From: Nitrogeniibacter mangrovi | GTDB lineage: Bacteria > Pseudomonadota > Gammaproteobacteria > Burkholderiales > Rhodocyclaceae | Length of the DNA: 64,000 nucleotides | Assembly: GCF_010983895.1 (NCBI RefSeq) | Contig: NZ_CP048836.1 | Span: 806,001 to 870,000 of the forward strand | Direction: 5' to 3' | Shown here: positions 43,624 through 52,581 of the stretch, piece after piece | How the letters are laid out: the number at the start of each line of letters is the position of its first letter | Position numbering within the stretch: the first letter of the stretch is position 1 | The notes under the pieces: generated by a model | The model's input: only the letters and a program-made list of their open reading frames with translations | Databases searched by the model: none | Told to the model about the DNA's origin: nothing | Program-made: the position numbers and the translations under genes

Positions 43624-45476
43624 ATGGGTGTTTACGAGACGCAAGGCTTCAAGCTGGACAACACCGGCAAGCGGGTGGTGGTCGATCCGGTGACCCGGAT
43701 CGAGGGTCACATGCGGGTCGAGGTGAATCTGGACGAGAACAACGTGATCCGCAACGCGGTATCCACCGGCACCATGTGGCGCGGCCTCGAGGTGATTCTC
43801 AAGGGGCGCGATCCGCGCGACGCCTGGGCCTTCGTGGAGCGCATCTGCGGGGTGTGCACCGGCTGTCATGCGCTGACCTCGGTGCGCGCGGTGGAAGACG
43901 CCCTGGGCATCGAGATCCCCAAGAACGCGCATCTGATCCGCGAGATGATGGCCAAGACCCTGCAGGTGCACGACCACGCGGTGCATTTCTATCACCTGCA
44001 TGCGCTCGACTGGGTGGACGTGGTCTCGGCGCTCAAGGCCGATCCGCGCCAGACCTCCGAGCTGCAGCAGACGGTGTCGCCGTCGCATCCGCTGGCCTCG
44101 CGCGGCTACTTCCGCGACATCCAGAACCGGCTCAAGAAGTTCGTCGAATCGGGCCAGCTCGGCCCGTTCATGAACGGCTACTGGGGCAACCCGGGCTACA
44201 AGCTGCCCCCGAGGCCAACCTGATGGCGGTCGCCCACTACCTGGAGGCGCTCGATCTGCAGAAGGAATGGGTGAAGGTGCACACCATCTTCGGTGGCAAG
44301 AACCCGCACCCCAACTACCTGGTCGGCGGCGTGCCCTGCGCCATCAACGTGGACACCACCGGCGCGGTGGGCGCGATCAACATGGAGCGGCTCAACTTCG
44401 TCAAGGCGCGCATCGAGGAGATGATCGAGTTCAACAACAACGTCTATGTGCCCGACGTGCTCGCCATCGGCACCATCTACAAGCAGGCCGGCTGGCTCTA
44501 CGGTGGTGGCCTGTCGGCGCAGAACGTGGCGGACTACGGTACCTACGAGAAGGTGGCCTACGACCGCAGCACCCAGCAGTTGCCGGGCGGCGCGATCCTG
44601 AACGGCAACTGGGACGAAATCCACGAGATCGACCCGCGTGACCCCGAGCAGGTGCAGGAGTTCGTCAATCACTCCTGGTACAGCTACCCGGACGAGAACC
44701 AGGGCCTGCATCCGTGGGACGGCATCACCGAGCCCAACTACCAGCTCGGCCCCAACACCAAGGGCACGCGCACCCGCATCGAGGCCCTGGACGAGGGCGG
44801 CAAGTACTCCTGGATCAAGTCGCCGCGCTGGCGCGGGCATCCCATGGAAGTCGGCCCGCTGTCGCGCTACATCCTCGGCTACATGCATGCGTCCAAGGGC
44901 AACAAGTACTGCCAGCGGGTCAAGGAGCAGGTCGACTTCTCGGCGCGCATGATCAACCAGGACATCCCGCGCCTGCTCGGTCTGCCCGAGACCGGCTACT
45001 CGGTCAAGCAGCTGCTGCCGACCACCATCGGCCGCACCCTGGCCCGCGCGCTGGAGAGCCAGTACGCCGCCGAGATGATGATGGACGACTTCAACGAGCT
45101 AATCGCCAACATCAAGGCCGGCGACACCGCCACCGCCAACGTGGAGAAATGGGACCCGTCGAGCTGGCCGAAGGAGGCCAAGGGCGTGGGCACCGTCGCC
45201 GCGCCGCGCGGCATGCTCGGCCACTGGATCAAGATCAAGGACGGCAAGATCGAGAACTACCAGTGCGTGGTGCCGACCACCTGGAACGGCAGCCCGCGCG
45301 ACGGCAAGGGGCAGATCGGTGCCTTCGAGGCCTCGCTGATGAACACTCCGGTCGAGCGTGCCGAAGAGCCGCTCGAGATCCTGCGTTCCCTGCATTCCTT
45401 CGATCCGTGCCTGGCCTGCTCCACGCACGTGATGAGTCCGGAAGGGCAGGAGATGGCCACGGTCAAGGTGCGTTGA
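43624..45476 (+). CDS. hupL: [NiFe] uptake hydrogenase large subunit, frameshifted in this sequence
   Basis: Catalytic subunit carrying the NiFe(CN)2CO site. The first motif [17 protein letters not shown] gives Cys75, Cys78 and Cys81; Cys81 is also found in the O2-tolerant Ralstonia MBH. The C-terminal DPCLACSTH holds the other Ni ligands; HupD would cut after this His to remove [15 protein letters not shown]. Reading breaks at a C5 run (44206-44210): before it [12 protein letters not shown], after it [16 protein letters not shown] in another frame. Adding one C restores a normal protein of about 617 aa. As every domain is intact, I take this as a sequence error, not a pseudogene. Confidence 0.93.
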
Positions 45477-45499
45477 GCCCACGGCTCGGGAGGTGAATC

Positions 45500-46225
45500 A
45501 TGTCTCACAAAACCATGGCAGACGTCACGGGGGTGGACGACAACGCGGTGGCTCACGCCACCAGCATCAAGTCCATCTACGTGTATGAAGCGCCGGTGCG
45601 CATCTGGCACTGGATCAACGCCCTGGCGATCACGGTGCTGTGCGTCACCGGCTACTTCATCGGCTCCCCCTTGCCATCCGTGCCGGGGGAGGCCAGCGCC
45701 CACTTCCTGATGGGCTACATCCGCTTCACCCACTTCGCCGCCGGTTATGTGCTCGCGGTGGGGCTGATCGGACGGGCCTACTGGGCGCTGGTCGGCAACC
45801 ACCATGCGCGCGAGCTGTTCAGCGTGCCCATCTTCACCCTGGCCTACTGGCGCGAGCTGCTCTCCATGCTCAAGTGGTACGGCTTCATGCGGCCCTATCC
45901 GAACCGCTACGTGGGGCACAATCCGCTGGCGCGCATCTCCATGGTGATCGGCTTCCTGCTCATGGCCGTGTTCATGGTGGTGACCGGTTTCGCGCTCTAC
46001 GGCGAAGGCGCCCAGGAGGGGCACTGGAGCCACACGGTGTTCACCAGCTGGGTGCTGCCGCTGTTCGGCAACTCGCAGAACATCCACACCTGGCACCACC
46101 TGGGCATGTGGGTGATCGTCTGCTTTGTCATGCTGCATGTGTATGCCGCGATCCGGGAAGACATCATGGGGCGCCAGAGCATCATCAGCACCATGATCAG
46201 CGGCTTCCGGATGTTCAAGAACTGA
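45500..46225 (+). CDS. hupC: Hydrogenase b-type cytochrome subunit
   Basis: 241-aa inner-membrane di-heme cytochrome b that takes electrons from HupSL to the quinone pool. Four transmembrane helices; VYEAPVRIWHWINALAITVL and FTHFAAGYVLAVGLIGRAYW hold heme-ligand histidines, and HTWHHLGMWVIVCFVMLHVY the last ones. Follows hupL by 23 bp with AGGTG before the ATG. Confidence 0.95.
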   Translation: MSHKTMADVTGVDDNAVAHATSIKSIYVYEAPVRIWHWINALAITVLCVTGYFIGSPLPSVPGEASAHFLMGYIRFTHFAAGYVLAVGLIGRAYWALVGNHHARELFSVPIFTLAYWRELLSMLKWYGFMRPYPNRYVGHNPLARISMVIGFLLMAVFMVVTGFALYGEGAQEGHWSHTVFTSWVLPLFGNSQNIHTWHHLGMWVIVCFVMLHVYAAIREDIMGRQSIISTMISGFRMFKN

Positions 46226-46314
46226 GCCGTCCGGCCCGAGGGTGACAACACGCGAAGGCGGCGCCGGTGTCGGGCCGCCTTCGTCGCGTGCACCGATGAC
46301 GGAGGCGTGACACG

Positions 46315-46932
46315 ATGACGCTGCGCATCGGCGCGGACGAGCTCGATCCGCGCGATCTGACCCTGCTGCGCTCCACGGCGCGCCTGCATCCGGCTGCGTG
46401 GACCTGGGTCGAGTCCTTCGATACCGCCGATCTGTGGCTGGTGGATCCGAGTCAGGGCCTGGCCCGCACGCCGCTGGACCGGCTCGACGATGCCCGGGTG
46501 GTGTGCCTCGACTCCGGTCCCGAGGCGGCGGCCGCCGGCGTTCGCGTGCTGCTCAAGCCTCTCAAGGCAGCCCACCTGCTGCGGGTGCTCGACCAGATCA
46601 GTGCCGCGCAGTCGGCCCCCGAACCGGTCGCGGCCAGCGCCGCGCCGCCCGCGCAGGCGCCGCAGACGCCCCCCTGGGCGGGCCGACCGGTCCGTCTGCT
46701 CAAGTCGCCCAATCTGGCGCGCTACCCCGTGTCGGTGGAACTGCTCGGCTGGCTCGAACGCATGCAGTACGAGCCCGTCGACGTGGACGCCATCGAGCGC
46801 ACCCTGCCGCTGGATCGGGACATGTTGCGCGATCTGCTCAACGACGCGGCCCGCCATGGTGCGCTGGTCGACGCCCAGGGCACCCCCGTCGCACCCATGG
46901 CCGCGCCATCGCGACGCCGCAAATGGTGGTGA
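46315..46932 (+). CDS. Pseudo-receiver-like protein in the hup cluster
   Basis: 205-aa soluble protein that I do not recognise. The first ~100 residues have a receiver-like alternation: ADLWLVDPS, DARVVCLDSG, and RVLLKPLKAAHLLRVLDQI, the last resembling the conserved Lys-Pro loop and alpha-5 of response regulators. No clear phosphorylatable Asp is seen. An Ala/Pro linker (101-125) leads to a C-terminal helical, winged-helix-like part (SVELLGWLERMQYEPVDVDA; LRDLLNDAARHGALVD). It starts 89 bp after hupC in the same direction; it may be an adaptor or regulator of the hydrogenase locus, but that is inference. Confidence 0.6.
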   Translation: MTLRIGADELDPRDLTLLRSTARLHPAAWTWVESFDTADLWLVDPSQGLARTPLDRLDDARVVCLDSGPEAAAAGVRVLLKPLKAAHLLRVLDQISAAQSAPEPVAASAAPPAQAPQTPPWAGRPVRLLKSPNLARYPVSVELLGWLERMQYEPVDVDAIERTLPLDRDMLRDLLNDAARHGALVDAQGTPVAPMAAPSRRRKWW

Positions 46933-47038
46933 CGGGTGGATAGCGGCTTGCCGGACGGCGTCACCCGGTGTCAGGCTCCTGACCGCGCTGGGCCGGCGAG
47001 TTCCTATCAACTCATTGAAAATCAAGCTAAATGCGTCT

Positions 47039-47053
47039 TGGCACGATGCTTGT
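47039..47053 (+). promoter_or_regulatory. Sigma-54 promoter inside the hup region
   Basis: TGGCACGATGCTTGT: same -24 and same TTGTTT-type -12 as the hupS promoter (identical at TTGGCACG and CTTGTTT apart from the 4-bp spacer), with 10-bp GG-GT spacing. Predicted start near 47065, about 60 nt before the HigA-like gene. Confidence 0.6.
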
Positions 47054-47124
47054 TTAAGACAAATGGCGAAGCGCGTGCCGCTTCGCCGGAAGCTGTGTCA
47101 AACCCTCCCTCGACTTGGCATACG

Positions 47125-47484
47125 ATGACTGTGATGCAACGCGCGGACCCCGGTCCGCGCGGTTTCTTTCCCAATGGCACCCGCCCAGGCCCACGCAAGG
47201 GAGGCTCGGGCCGGACTCCCGTGCACCCGGGCCGCTTCCTCGAACTGCGCTTCATGCGCCCGGCCGGGCTGTCGCAGGACGCCCTGGCGCGCGCGCTCGG
47301 CATCTCCCGCCGCCGTGTCAACGAAATCGTCCGCGGCCGCCGCGCCCTGAGCGCCGACACCGCCATCCGCCTGGGGCTGTTCTTTCGCACCGATCCGCGT
47401 CTTTGGATGCTCATGCAGTCGGAATGGGACGTGCATCAGGCGTGGCGAGCGCTGTCCGGGGTGCATACGGCGGCCGCCAGATAG
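47125..47484 (+). CDS. HigA-family antitoxin-like regulator (orphan)
   Basis: 119-aa DNA-binding protein. After a Pro/Gly-rich N-terminus it shows the HigA/VapI XRE fold: VHPGRFLELRFM, LSQDALARALGISRRRVNEI, GRRALSADTAIRLGLFF and DPRLWMLMQSEWD. HigA antitoxins normally pair with an upstream HigB RNase; there is no HigB gene here, so it may be a stand-alone regulator. It lies between hupC and hupD, preceded by a -24/-12 promoter and followed after 118 bp by the HzsA-related gene. Confidence 0.85.
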   Translation: MTVMQRADPGPRGFFPNGTRPGPRKGGSGRTPVHPGRFLELRFMRPAGLSQDALARALGISRRRVNEIVRGRRALSADTAIRLGLFFRTDPRLWMLMQSEWDVHQAWRALSGVHTAAAR

Positions 47485-47602
47485 CTCGGAATTCGTCGGT
47501 TCTCCGTCCCTGCGCAGTTGCAAACGCAGCCGGATACGCCTGGTAACAATCATTTGCGAGGCGATGCTCCCCGGGCCGGCAGAGATTGTCTAGGGTGTGC
47601 CT

Positions 47603-50600
47603 ATGCATTGCGCGCATCGTGTGTTCTGGTTGTCTTGCCTGATGATCGGCTTCCTGGTGCCGGGGGATGGGGCCGCCGCCACCGACACCACGACACCGCT
47701 CATTTGGGTCGAAGTCGACCTCGATCGCACGCCATCGCGCTATCAGGGCGAGCAAATGGATCACCCGGATATCTGCGTGACCCTGCCGGAAGTCAATAAT
47801 CGCCAGAACAACGGCCTGCCGGCGGACAATGTGCGCAGCAATGGTCTGTCCGGCCCCGGGCGGTTGATGCGCCGGGATCGTACCGGCAAGGTATCGGTGC
47901 TCTACGATTGCGCCGGACAGATCTGCACCCCCACCGACCCGAGACTATCCCCGGACGGCACCAAGGTGGCCTTCACGATCTACCGTGGCACGCAATGGCA
48001 GCACGAGTGCGGCTCGGGGAATCTCACCCTGGCGGGCAAGGGGGCAGGGGCGAACATCGCCATTGTCGACCTCGTCACCGGCAAGACCTCGGAATGGCCC
48101 TTCGTGCCTGGTCGACATGACCTGACGCCGGTGATCATCAATCAAGGCGGCGCGCTCAAGGTGATGTTCTCGAGCGACCGCGCCCAAGAGTTCGAACCGG
48201 TCCTGCGTGGGGTGACGCCGCGCGGCGATCCGAATCTGCAAAACTACATTGCCGATCTGGATGGGAGCGACGTCCACCGCGTCGGTACGCACGACTTCGT
48301 CTCCTTCTACGGCGGCTTTCAGCTCCGCGACGGGCGCATCCTCGCCTCCTGTGCGCAGTGGCTGCACGATCTGGTCTTTCGCGGTGACGGGCAGGTCTAC
48401 ACCAATTATCCGAGCACGGTACAGAACATGTGGTGGACCTGTGCGGTCGATCCGTGGGGCGGCAGTCAGGAGTCCCCGTTCGGGGCTCACTACCAGGGCA
48501 AGGCGCTGCATTTCATCAACCAGCTCAGCGACGGGCGCATCCTCGTGGGCGAGTATTACCGGGGCAACTACCAGAACGGTTTCGGCAACATCTGGGCCTG
48601 GTCTCCGGCGCCGTTCACCGTGGAGGGGGTGCCGGTGTCCGAGGCGCGCAAACCGGTGAATGACGCCCTGTTGCCTCGGGACCTAGTGAATCTCACGCCG
48701 TGGGCCAGTTCAGAGGATCAGTATTCGCGGTGGGATGCAGCACATGCGGCGTGGCAGGGGCGGGTCCGGGATCCATTCGGCCTGCCCGGCGACGCGCTGG
48801 GGTTCGTATGGTGCCGGGGCGTGTGCAACAACCAGGGCGGCTGGCGCCCCGACGGCATGGACGCCCGGGTCGAATTCGGCCCGCATGCCAAGCGGCAGCC
48901 GCAACGCGTGCGCAGCCCGGTCGACGCGGCGGGCAATCCCGTCGGTCTGGAAATCGGGATCTACAAGTTGCCGGCGGACAAGCTACCGTCGAAGGACTAC
49001 CGTCACGATCCGGTCATGATGGTCGACAAACCGGGCGTGGCGGAGTACGGCGCCATTTACGGCGGTCCTTACGTGGACGTCTATGGCCAGGCGATGCCGG
49101 ATTCCGCGCCCCAGCCGCGCTCGGCGGATGGCGCCTGCTATCTGCAGATCGCCTCCCAGCGGTCGGAGACCACCAACTTCGACGTTCGTCATGGCCAATA
49201 CCGCTGGGGACACGATGAGCGCTCCCCCGTGTTCGGCAAGGAGTTGCCAGGGGTGAGCGCTGCGGACGTGAAATACATCCGTATCGCCCGTCTCATTCCG
49301 AATGCCCACCGGCTGCCCGCCAGCCGTCAATGGACGTCGATGTGGGGCGTGCGGACCGAGATCCTCGGGGATGCGCCTGTGGCCGCCGATGGGTCGGTGC
49401 GCATCCGCGTGCCGTGCGAGGCGCCCTGGTTGCTGTCCGGCCTGAACGCCGATCATGAGGTCATCAAGCGGGACATGATGCCCCAGTCCTTGCGCGCCGG
49501 GACGACATTGACCTGCGGCGGTTGCCACAACCATGGAGACAAGGCACCGCAGCCGGTCTTCGCCCGATCGTTGGCGGCCAAGGGGCCGGCGGTGGACCTC
49601 AGCGGCCCGGGGCGGGCGCAGCCGGAGTACACCCGCGACATCGTCCCTATCCTCGAGCGCCGTTGCGTCGCCTGCCACAGTGGTCGGGCACCCGCCGGGG
49701 GGATCGATTTCAACGATCGGGACGATCGTGACGGCATGAGCACCTGGCGCATGCTGCTGATGGATTACCCACAGGTTTCCAATCCGAGACCCGTTCGGGT
49801 CAGCCCGGAATATCGCGGAAAACGCCAGTATTATCTGGATCGGCCCCAGGCGTCGTGGCTGATCAATGGCGACTATGCCGCTGGTTCAGGGCTGTACTGG
49901 TATTTCCGCAACCGTCGAACCGACTATCGCAGCAACGCGGCCTCGGATGCCGACTACGACTATGACGAGGCCCACCCCCACGTGGAGGCCACGCCCGCCG
50001 AGATCGCCACCGTTCGAGATTGGATCGATACGGGTGCCTATCGGGATCCGCGCGCCGCCACGACGGCGCCCCGGGGGGCACAACGGCGCGTCCCCACGTC
50101 TGCCCCGACGTTGATGCCGGTTGCCGCCGACATCAAGTCTTCGCCGCCATCCACGGAGGTGGCGTCGGATCCGCCCCTGGCACATCAGCCGCCGGGCTTC
50201 GTCTCCTTCGACCTCCGGCCCACGAAGGTCGGTCGCGGGCAAAACCCGTGGATGTACTTTCAAGGCACGTGGCACATTCGTGACGAGCGCTGGTTCGACC
50301 CTCATGGCGTGGACTTTCAGGTCGCCTACGCACGCCGCCAACACCTGCCGCCGCATCCGCGCCTGCTGGTGACCCTGCATCCCTCGGCCATGGGCAACGG
50401 CTATGTCGGTCAGGCCTTCGCGCCGCCGGCCTTCGCGGATTTCGAGTTGCGCAATCAGGACGCCCAGATCCACTCGCCCAAGGCAGATCGGTGGACGGAA
50501 TGGTGGACCTACAGCAGGGATGGCGTCGGGTACCCGGGCCGGCGTCTGGCCGGGTCCATTGAGGCGTTGGTGGCCCGTTATCCGCAGATCGACGTCCGTG

Positions 50601-51460
50601 ACAAGGGGTTCATCCTGGCTGGCAGTTCCATGGGCGGCGGCGGTGCGGTCGTGCAGAGCATGATCCTGCCTGCACCGTGGCGCAGCCGGATCGCCTATGT
50701 GACTGCGGCAATCGGCGGCGTGATGCCTCGCCTCAAGCCCGACAACTACCGCCATCTGTGGCCGCCCGATTCGGGGGCGACGCGGCACCTGTGGGACGCC
50801 ATCGATTTCTCCATCCAGGCCCGGAGCGATCCGATCGTCCGCAACCTGCATTATCGCCACCGCTTCTCGAGCAATGATCCGTTCTTCACCAAAGACGGGG
50901 TGAACGAGCAGATGCCCTTCGTGAACATCTGCGAAGCCGAACGCATCAGTTGCGAGGCGACCTGGGTCCAGGCGGGCCACGCCCCCTATGAGCGCGGTGT
51001 GAAAATGCCGTCCATCACCGACTTCGAGGTGCCGGAGCAGGATGTCACGCTCGATCGGGCGTTTCCAGCGATCACCCACAGCACCGGAAACTTTCCCCTG
51101 ACCGCGGCGGAACGCCTGGATACGACGCGCTACCCCCGTGGCCACTACAACCTGGGCATCGTCTGGAACCATGCGCAGATCGTCGATGACGCCGAGCAGA
51201 TCGTGTTTCCCCTGCGCTATGTGCGGCATACGGGCTTCGGCGGCGGCATCCCGGATCAGCCGGAGAGCGTCACGGTCAGCGTGACCCCCCGGCGTGCCCG
51301 GCATTTCCGCTTCCATGAAGGGGAAATCCTGCACTGGAGTTGGGATGACGGCGCGATGTCGGGAACCGCGGTCGTCAAGGAGGGCACCGTCACCGTCGAT
51401 CGGATTCCGCTGACTGCCGGTGCCCCCTACAAGCGTTTGCGAATCTTTCGGTCGAAATGA
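47603..51460 (+). CDS. Secreted HzsA-related di-heme protein with C-terminal esterase-like domain
   Basis: 1285-aa exported protein. Signal peptide FWLSCLMIGFLVPGDGAAA; about 30-600 a beta-propeller/HzsA-middle-domain-like region (DPRLSPDGTKVAFTIYRG, GGFQLRDGRILASCAQ). Two heme-c motifs follow, CGGCH (638-642) and CVACH (688-692), as in proteins related to the alpha subunit of hydrazine synthase. A linker at about 820-870 leads to a C-terminal region with an alpha/beta-hydrolase nucleophile elbow GSSMGG (Ser1009). Third-position GC looks lower than in the hup genes, suggesting separate origin. Periplasmic or surface location is expected. Hydrazine synthesis itself is not implied. Start: ATG 47603; GTG 47597 possible. 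Confidence 0.8.
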   Translation: MHCAHRVFWLSCLMIGFLVPGDGAAATDTTTPLIWVEVDLDRTPSRYQGEQMDHPDICVTLPEVNNRQNNGLPADNVRSNGLSGPGRLMRRDRTGKVSVLYDCAGQICTPTDPRLSPDGTKVAFTIYRGTQWQHECGSGNLTLAGKGAGANIAIVDLVTGKTSEWPFVPGRHDLTPVIINQGGALKVMFSSDRAQEFEPVLRGVTPRGDPNLQNYIADLDGSDVHRVGTHDFVSFYGGFQLRDGRILASCAQWLHDLVFRGDGQVYTNYPSTVQNMWWTCAVDPWGGSQESPFGAHYQGKALHFINQLSDGRILVGEYYRGNYQNGFGNIWAWSPAPFTVEGVPVSEARKPVNDALLPRDLVNLTPWASSEDQYSRWDAAHAAWQGRVRDPFGLPGDALGFVWCRGVCNNQGGWRPDGMDARVEFGPHAKRQPQRVRSPVDAAGNPVGLEIGIYKLPADKLPSKDYRHDPVMMVDKPGVAEYGAIYGGPYVDVYGQAMPDSAPQPRSADGACYLQIASQRSETTNFDVRHGQYRWGHDERSPVFGKELPGVSAADVKYIRIARLIPNAHRLPASRQWTSMWGVRTEILGDAPVAADGSVRIRVPCEAPWLLSGLNADHEVIKRDMMPQSLRAGTTLTCGGCHNHGDKAPQPVFARSLAAKGPAVDLSGPGRAQPEYTRDIVPILERRCVACHSGRAPAGGIDFNDRDDRDGMSTWRMLLMDYPQVSNPRPVRVSPEYRGKRQYYLDRPQASWLINGDYAAGSGLYWYFRNRRTDYRSNAASDADYDYDEAHPHVEATPAEIATVRDWIDTGAYRDPRAATTAPRGAQRRVPTSAPTLMPVAADIKSSPPSTEVASDPPLAHQPPGFVSFDLRPTKVGRGQNPWMYFQGTWHIRDERWFDPHGVDFQVAYARRQHLPPHPRLLVTLHPSAMGNGYVGQAFAPPAFADFELRNQDAQIHSPKADRWTEWWTYSRDGVGYPGRRLAGSIEALVARYPQIDVRDKGFILAGSSMGGGGAVVQSMILPAPWRSRIAYVTAAIGGVMPRLKPDNYRHLWPPDSGATRHLWDAIDFSIQARSDPIVRNLHYRHRFSSNDPFFTKDGVNEQMPFVNICEAERISCEATWVQAGHAPYERGVKMPSITDFEVPEQDVTLDRAFPAITHSTGNFPLTAAERLDTTRYPRGHYNLGIVWNHAQIVDDAEQIVFPLRYVRHTGFGGGIPDQPESVTVSVTPRRARHFRFHEGEILHWSWDDGAMSGTAVVKEGTVTVDRIPLTAGAPYKRLRIFRSK

Positions 51461-51582
51461 GCTCTTGAAAGTGGAAATCAACTTTCCACTTTGCGGTCGA
51501 TGTTGTCGGAAAGTGGGCGGCGGCGGCTCTGCTCTTTTGCGCAAGCTGATGTAATTCCAGCATTTTTTCTCGCGCGCCGGTA

Positions 51583-51598
51583 TGGCATGAAGCCTGCT
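51583..51598 (+). promoter_or_regulatory. Sigma-54 promoter of hupD
   Basis: TGGCATGAAGCCTGCT: GG and GC 10 bp apart, close to TGGCACG-N4-TTGCT. Predicted start near 51609, which would drive hupDFGHIJK-hypABFCDE. Confidence 0.65.
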
Positions 51599-51638
51599 CT
51601 GTAACGCCATGTGTGACATGGTGGAAAGGGAGCGGATA

Positions 51639-52271
51639 GTGACCGGCGACTCCATTCTCGTCCTCGGGATCGGCAACCTGTTGTGGGCCGACGAGGGCTT
51701 CGGTGTGCGGTGTGTCGAGGCCTTGCAGGCCGGCTGGCGGTTGCCCGAGCAGGTGACCGTGCTCGATGGCGGCACCCAGGGGCTCTACCTGCTGCCCTAC
51801 GTGAGCGTGGCGCGGCATCTGATCGTGTTCGATGCCATCGACTACGGCCTCGCGCCCGGCACCTTGCGGGTGATCGAGGGCGACGACGTGCCGCGTTTCA
51901 TGGGGGCGAAGAAGATGAGCCTGCATCAGACCGGCTTCCAGGAAGTGCTTTCCTCCGCGATGCTCCTGGGCGCCTTGCCCGAGTCCCTGTGCCTGATCGG
52001 CGTGCAGCCGCGTGAGTTGGAAGACTATGGCGGCAGCTTGCGACCCGAGGTGCGCGCCCGCGTGCCCGAGGCCATCGATCTGGCGCTGGCGCGTCTGCGC
52101 GCCTGGGGCGTGGAGGCGGCGCCGGTCGCGGGGGCGGACGCAGCGTCGCCGCTGGCGCTCGATGCGTACGAGGCGGGTCGGCCCGATGCGGCCGCGGCCT
52201 GCCGCACCGGCGACGCGCGTTTCCTTGCCCGCATGGCGGCGGGGCATCCGACGACCGATGCGGAGCGCTGA
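51639..52271 (+). CDS. hupD: Hydrogenase maturation endopeptidase
   Basis: 210-aa cytoplasmic protease that removes the C-terminal peptide of HupL after nickel insertion. SILVLGIGNLLWADEGFGVR holds the first Ni-sensing acidic residue, VFDAIDYG the second and MSLHQTGFQEVL the His ligand. Start placed at GTG 51639, 7 bp after AAAGGGA, because the upstream sigma-54 promoter would start RNA near 51609, making the ATGs at 51609 and 51618 leaderless or nearly so. The C-terminal extension (about 170-210) is longer than in E. coli HyaD. First gene of the accessory operon. Confidence 0.92.
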   Translation: MTGDSILVLGIGNLLWADEGFGVRCVEALQAGWRLPEQVTVLDGGTQGLYLLPYVSVARHLIVFDAIDYGLAPGTLRVIEGDDVPRFMGAKKMSLHQTGFQEVLSSAMLLGALPESLCLIGVQPRELEDYGGSLRPEVRARVPEAIDLALARLRAWGVEAAPVAGADAASPLALDAYEAGRPDAAAACRTGDARFLARMAAGHPTTDAER

Positions 52272-52273
52272 GC

Positions 52274-52579
52274 ATGTGCATCGGCGAACCCATGCAAGTG
52301 ATTGACCGCGAGCCGGCCGGCGCCCGTTGCCGGGACCGTTTCGGTGATGTCCACCTCATCGACCTGATGCTGGTCGGTGAACCGCCGGCCGGCGCCTGGT
52401 TGCTGGTGTTTCTGAATGTGGCGCGGGAGGTGATCGATGCCGCGCGCGCCGCCGCGATGGCCGACGCCCTGGCGGCAGTCGATGCCGTCATGCGCGGCGA
52501 TGTTCCCGATGTCGAGGCGGCGTTTGCCGATCTGATCGACCGCGAACCCCAATTGCCCGATTTCCTCAACGGAGCCTGA
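52274..52579 (+). CDS. hupF: HypC/HupF-family hydrogenase chaperone
   Basis: 101-aa HypC paralogue specific to the Hup enzyme. It begins MCIGEPMQVIDREP; the N-terminal Cys2 is the functional residue of this family, and a C-terminal helical extension (about 75-100) separates HupF from the 80-aa HypC encoded at 59449. In Rhizobium HupF protects and stabilises HupL in air. Two bp after hupD, stop overlaps the next start. Confidence 0.9.
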   Translation: MCIGEPMQVIDREPAGARCRDRFGDVHLIDLMLVGEPPAGAWLLVFLNVAREVIDAARAAAMADALAAVDAVMRGDVPDVEAAFADLIDREPQLPDFLNGA

Positions 52580-52581
52580 TG

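Noticed and set aside
20252-44210. Phase variation by slipped C-tracts at the two frameshifted genes
   Set aside because: The tracts are only C5, too short for typical contingency loci, and hydrogenase and efflux genes are unlikely phase-variable targets; a homopolymer sequencing error explains both.
47603-51460. Hydrazine synthase (anammox) function for the HzsA-related gene
   Set aside because: No hydrazine synthase beta or gamma subunit gene and no hydrazine dehydrogenase is nearby, and the fused hydrolase-like end is not part of HzsA.
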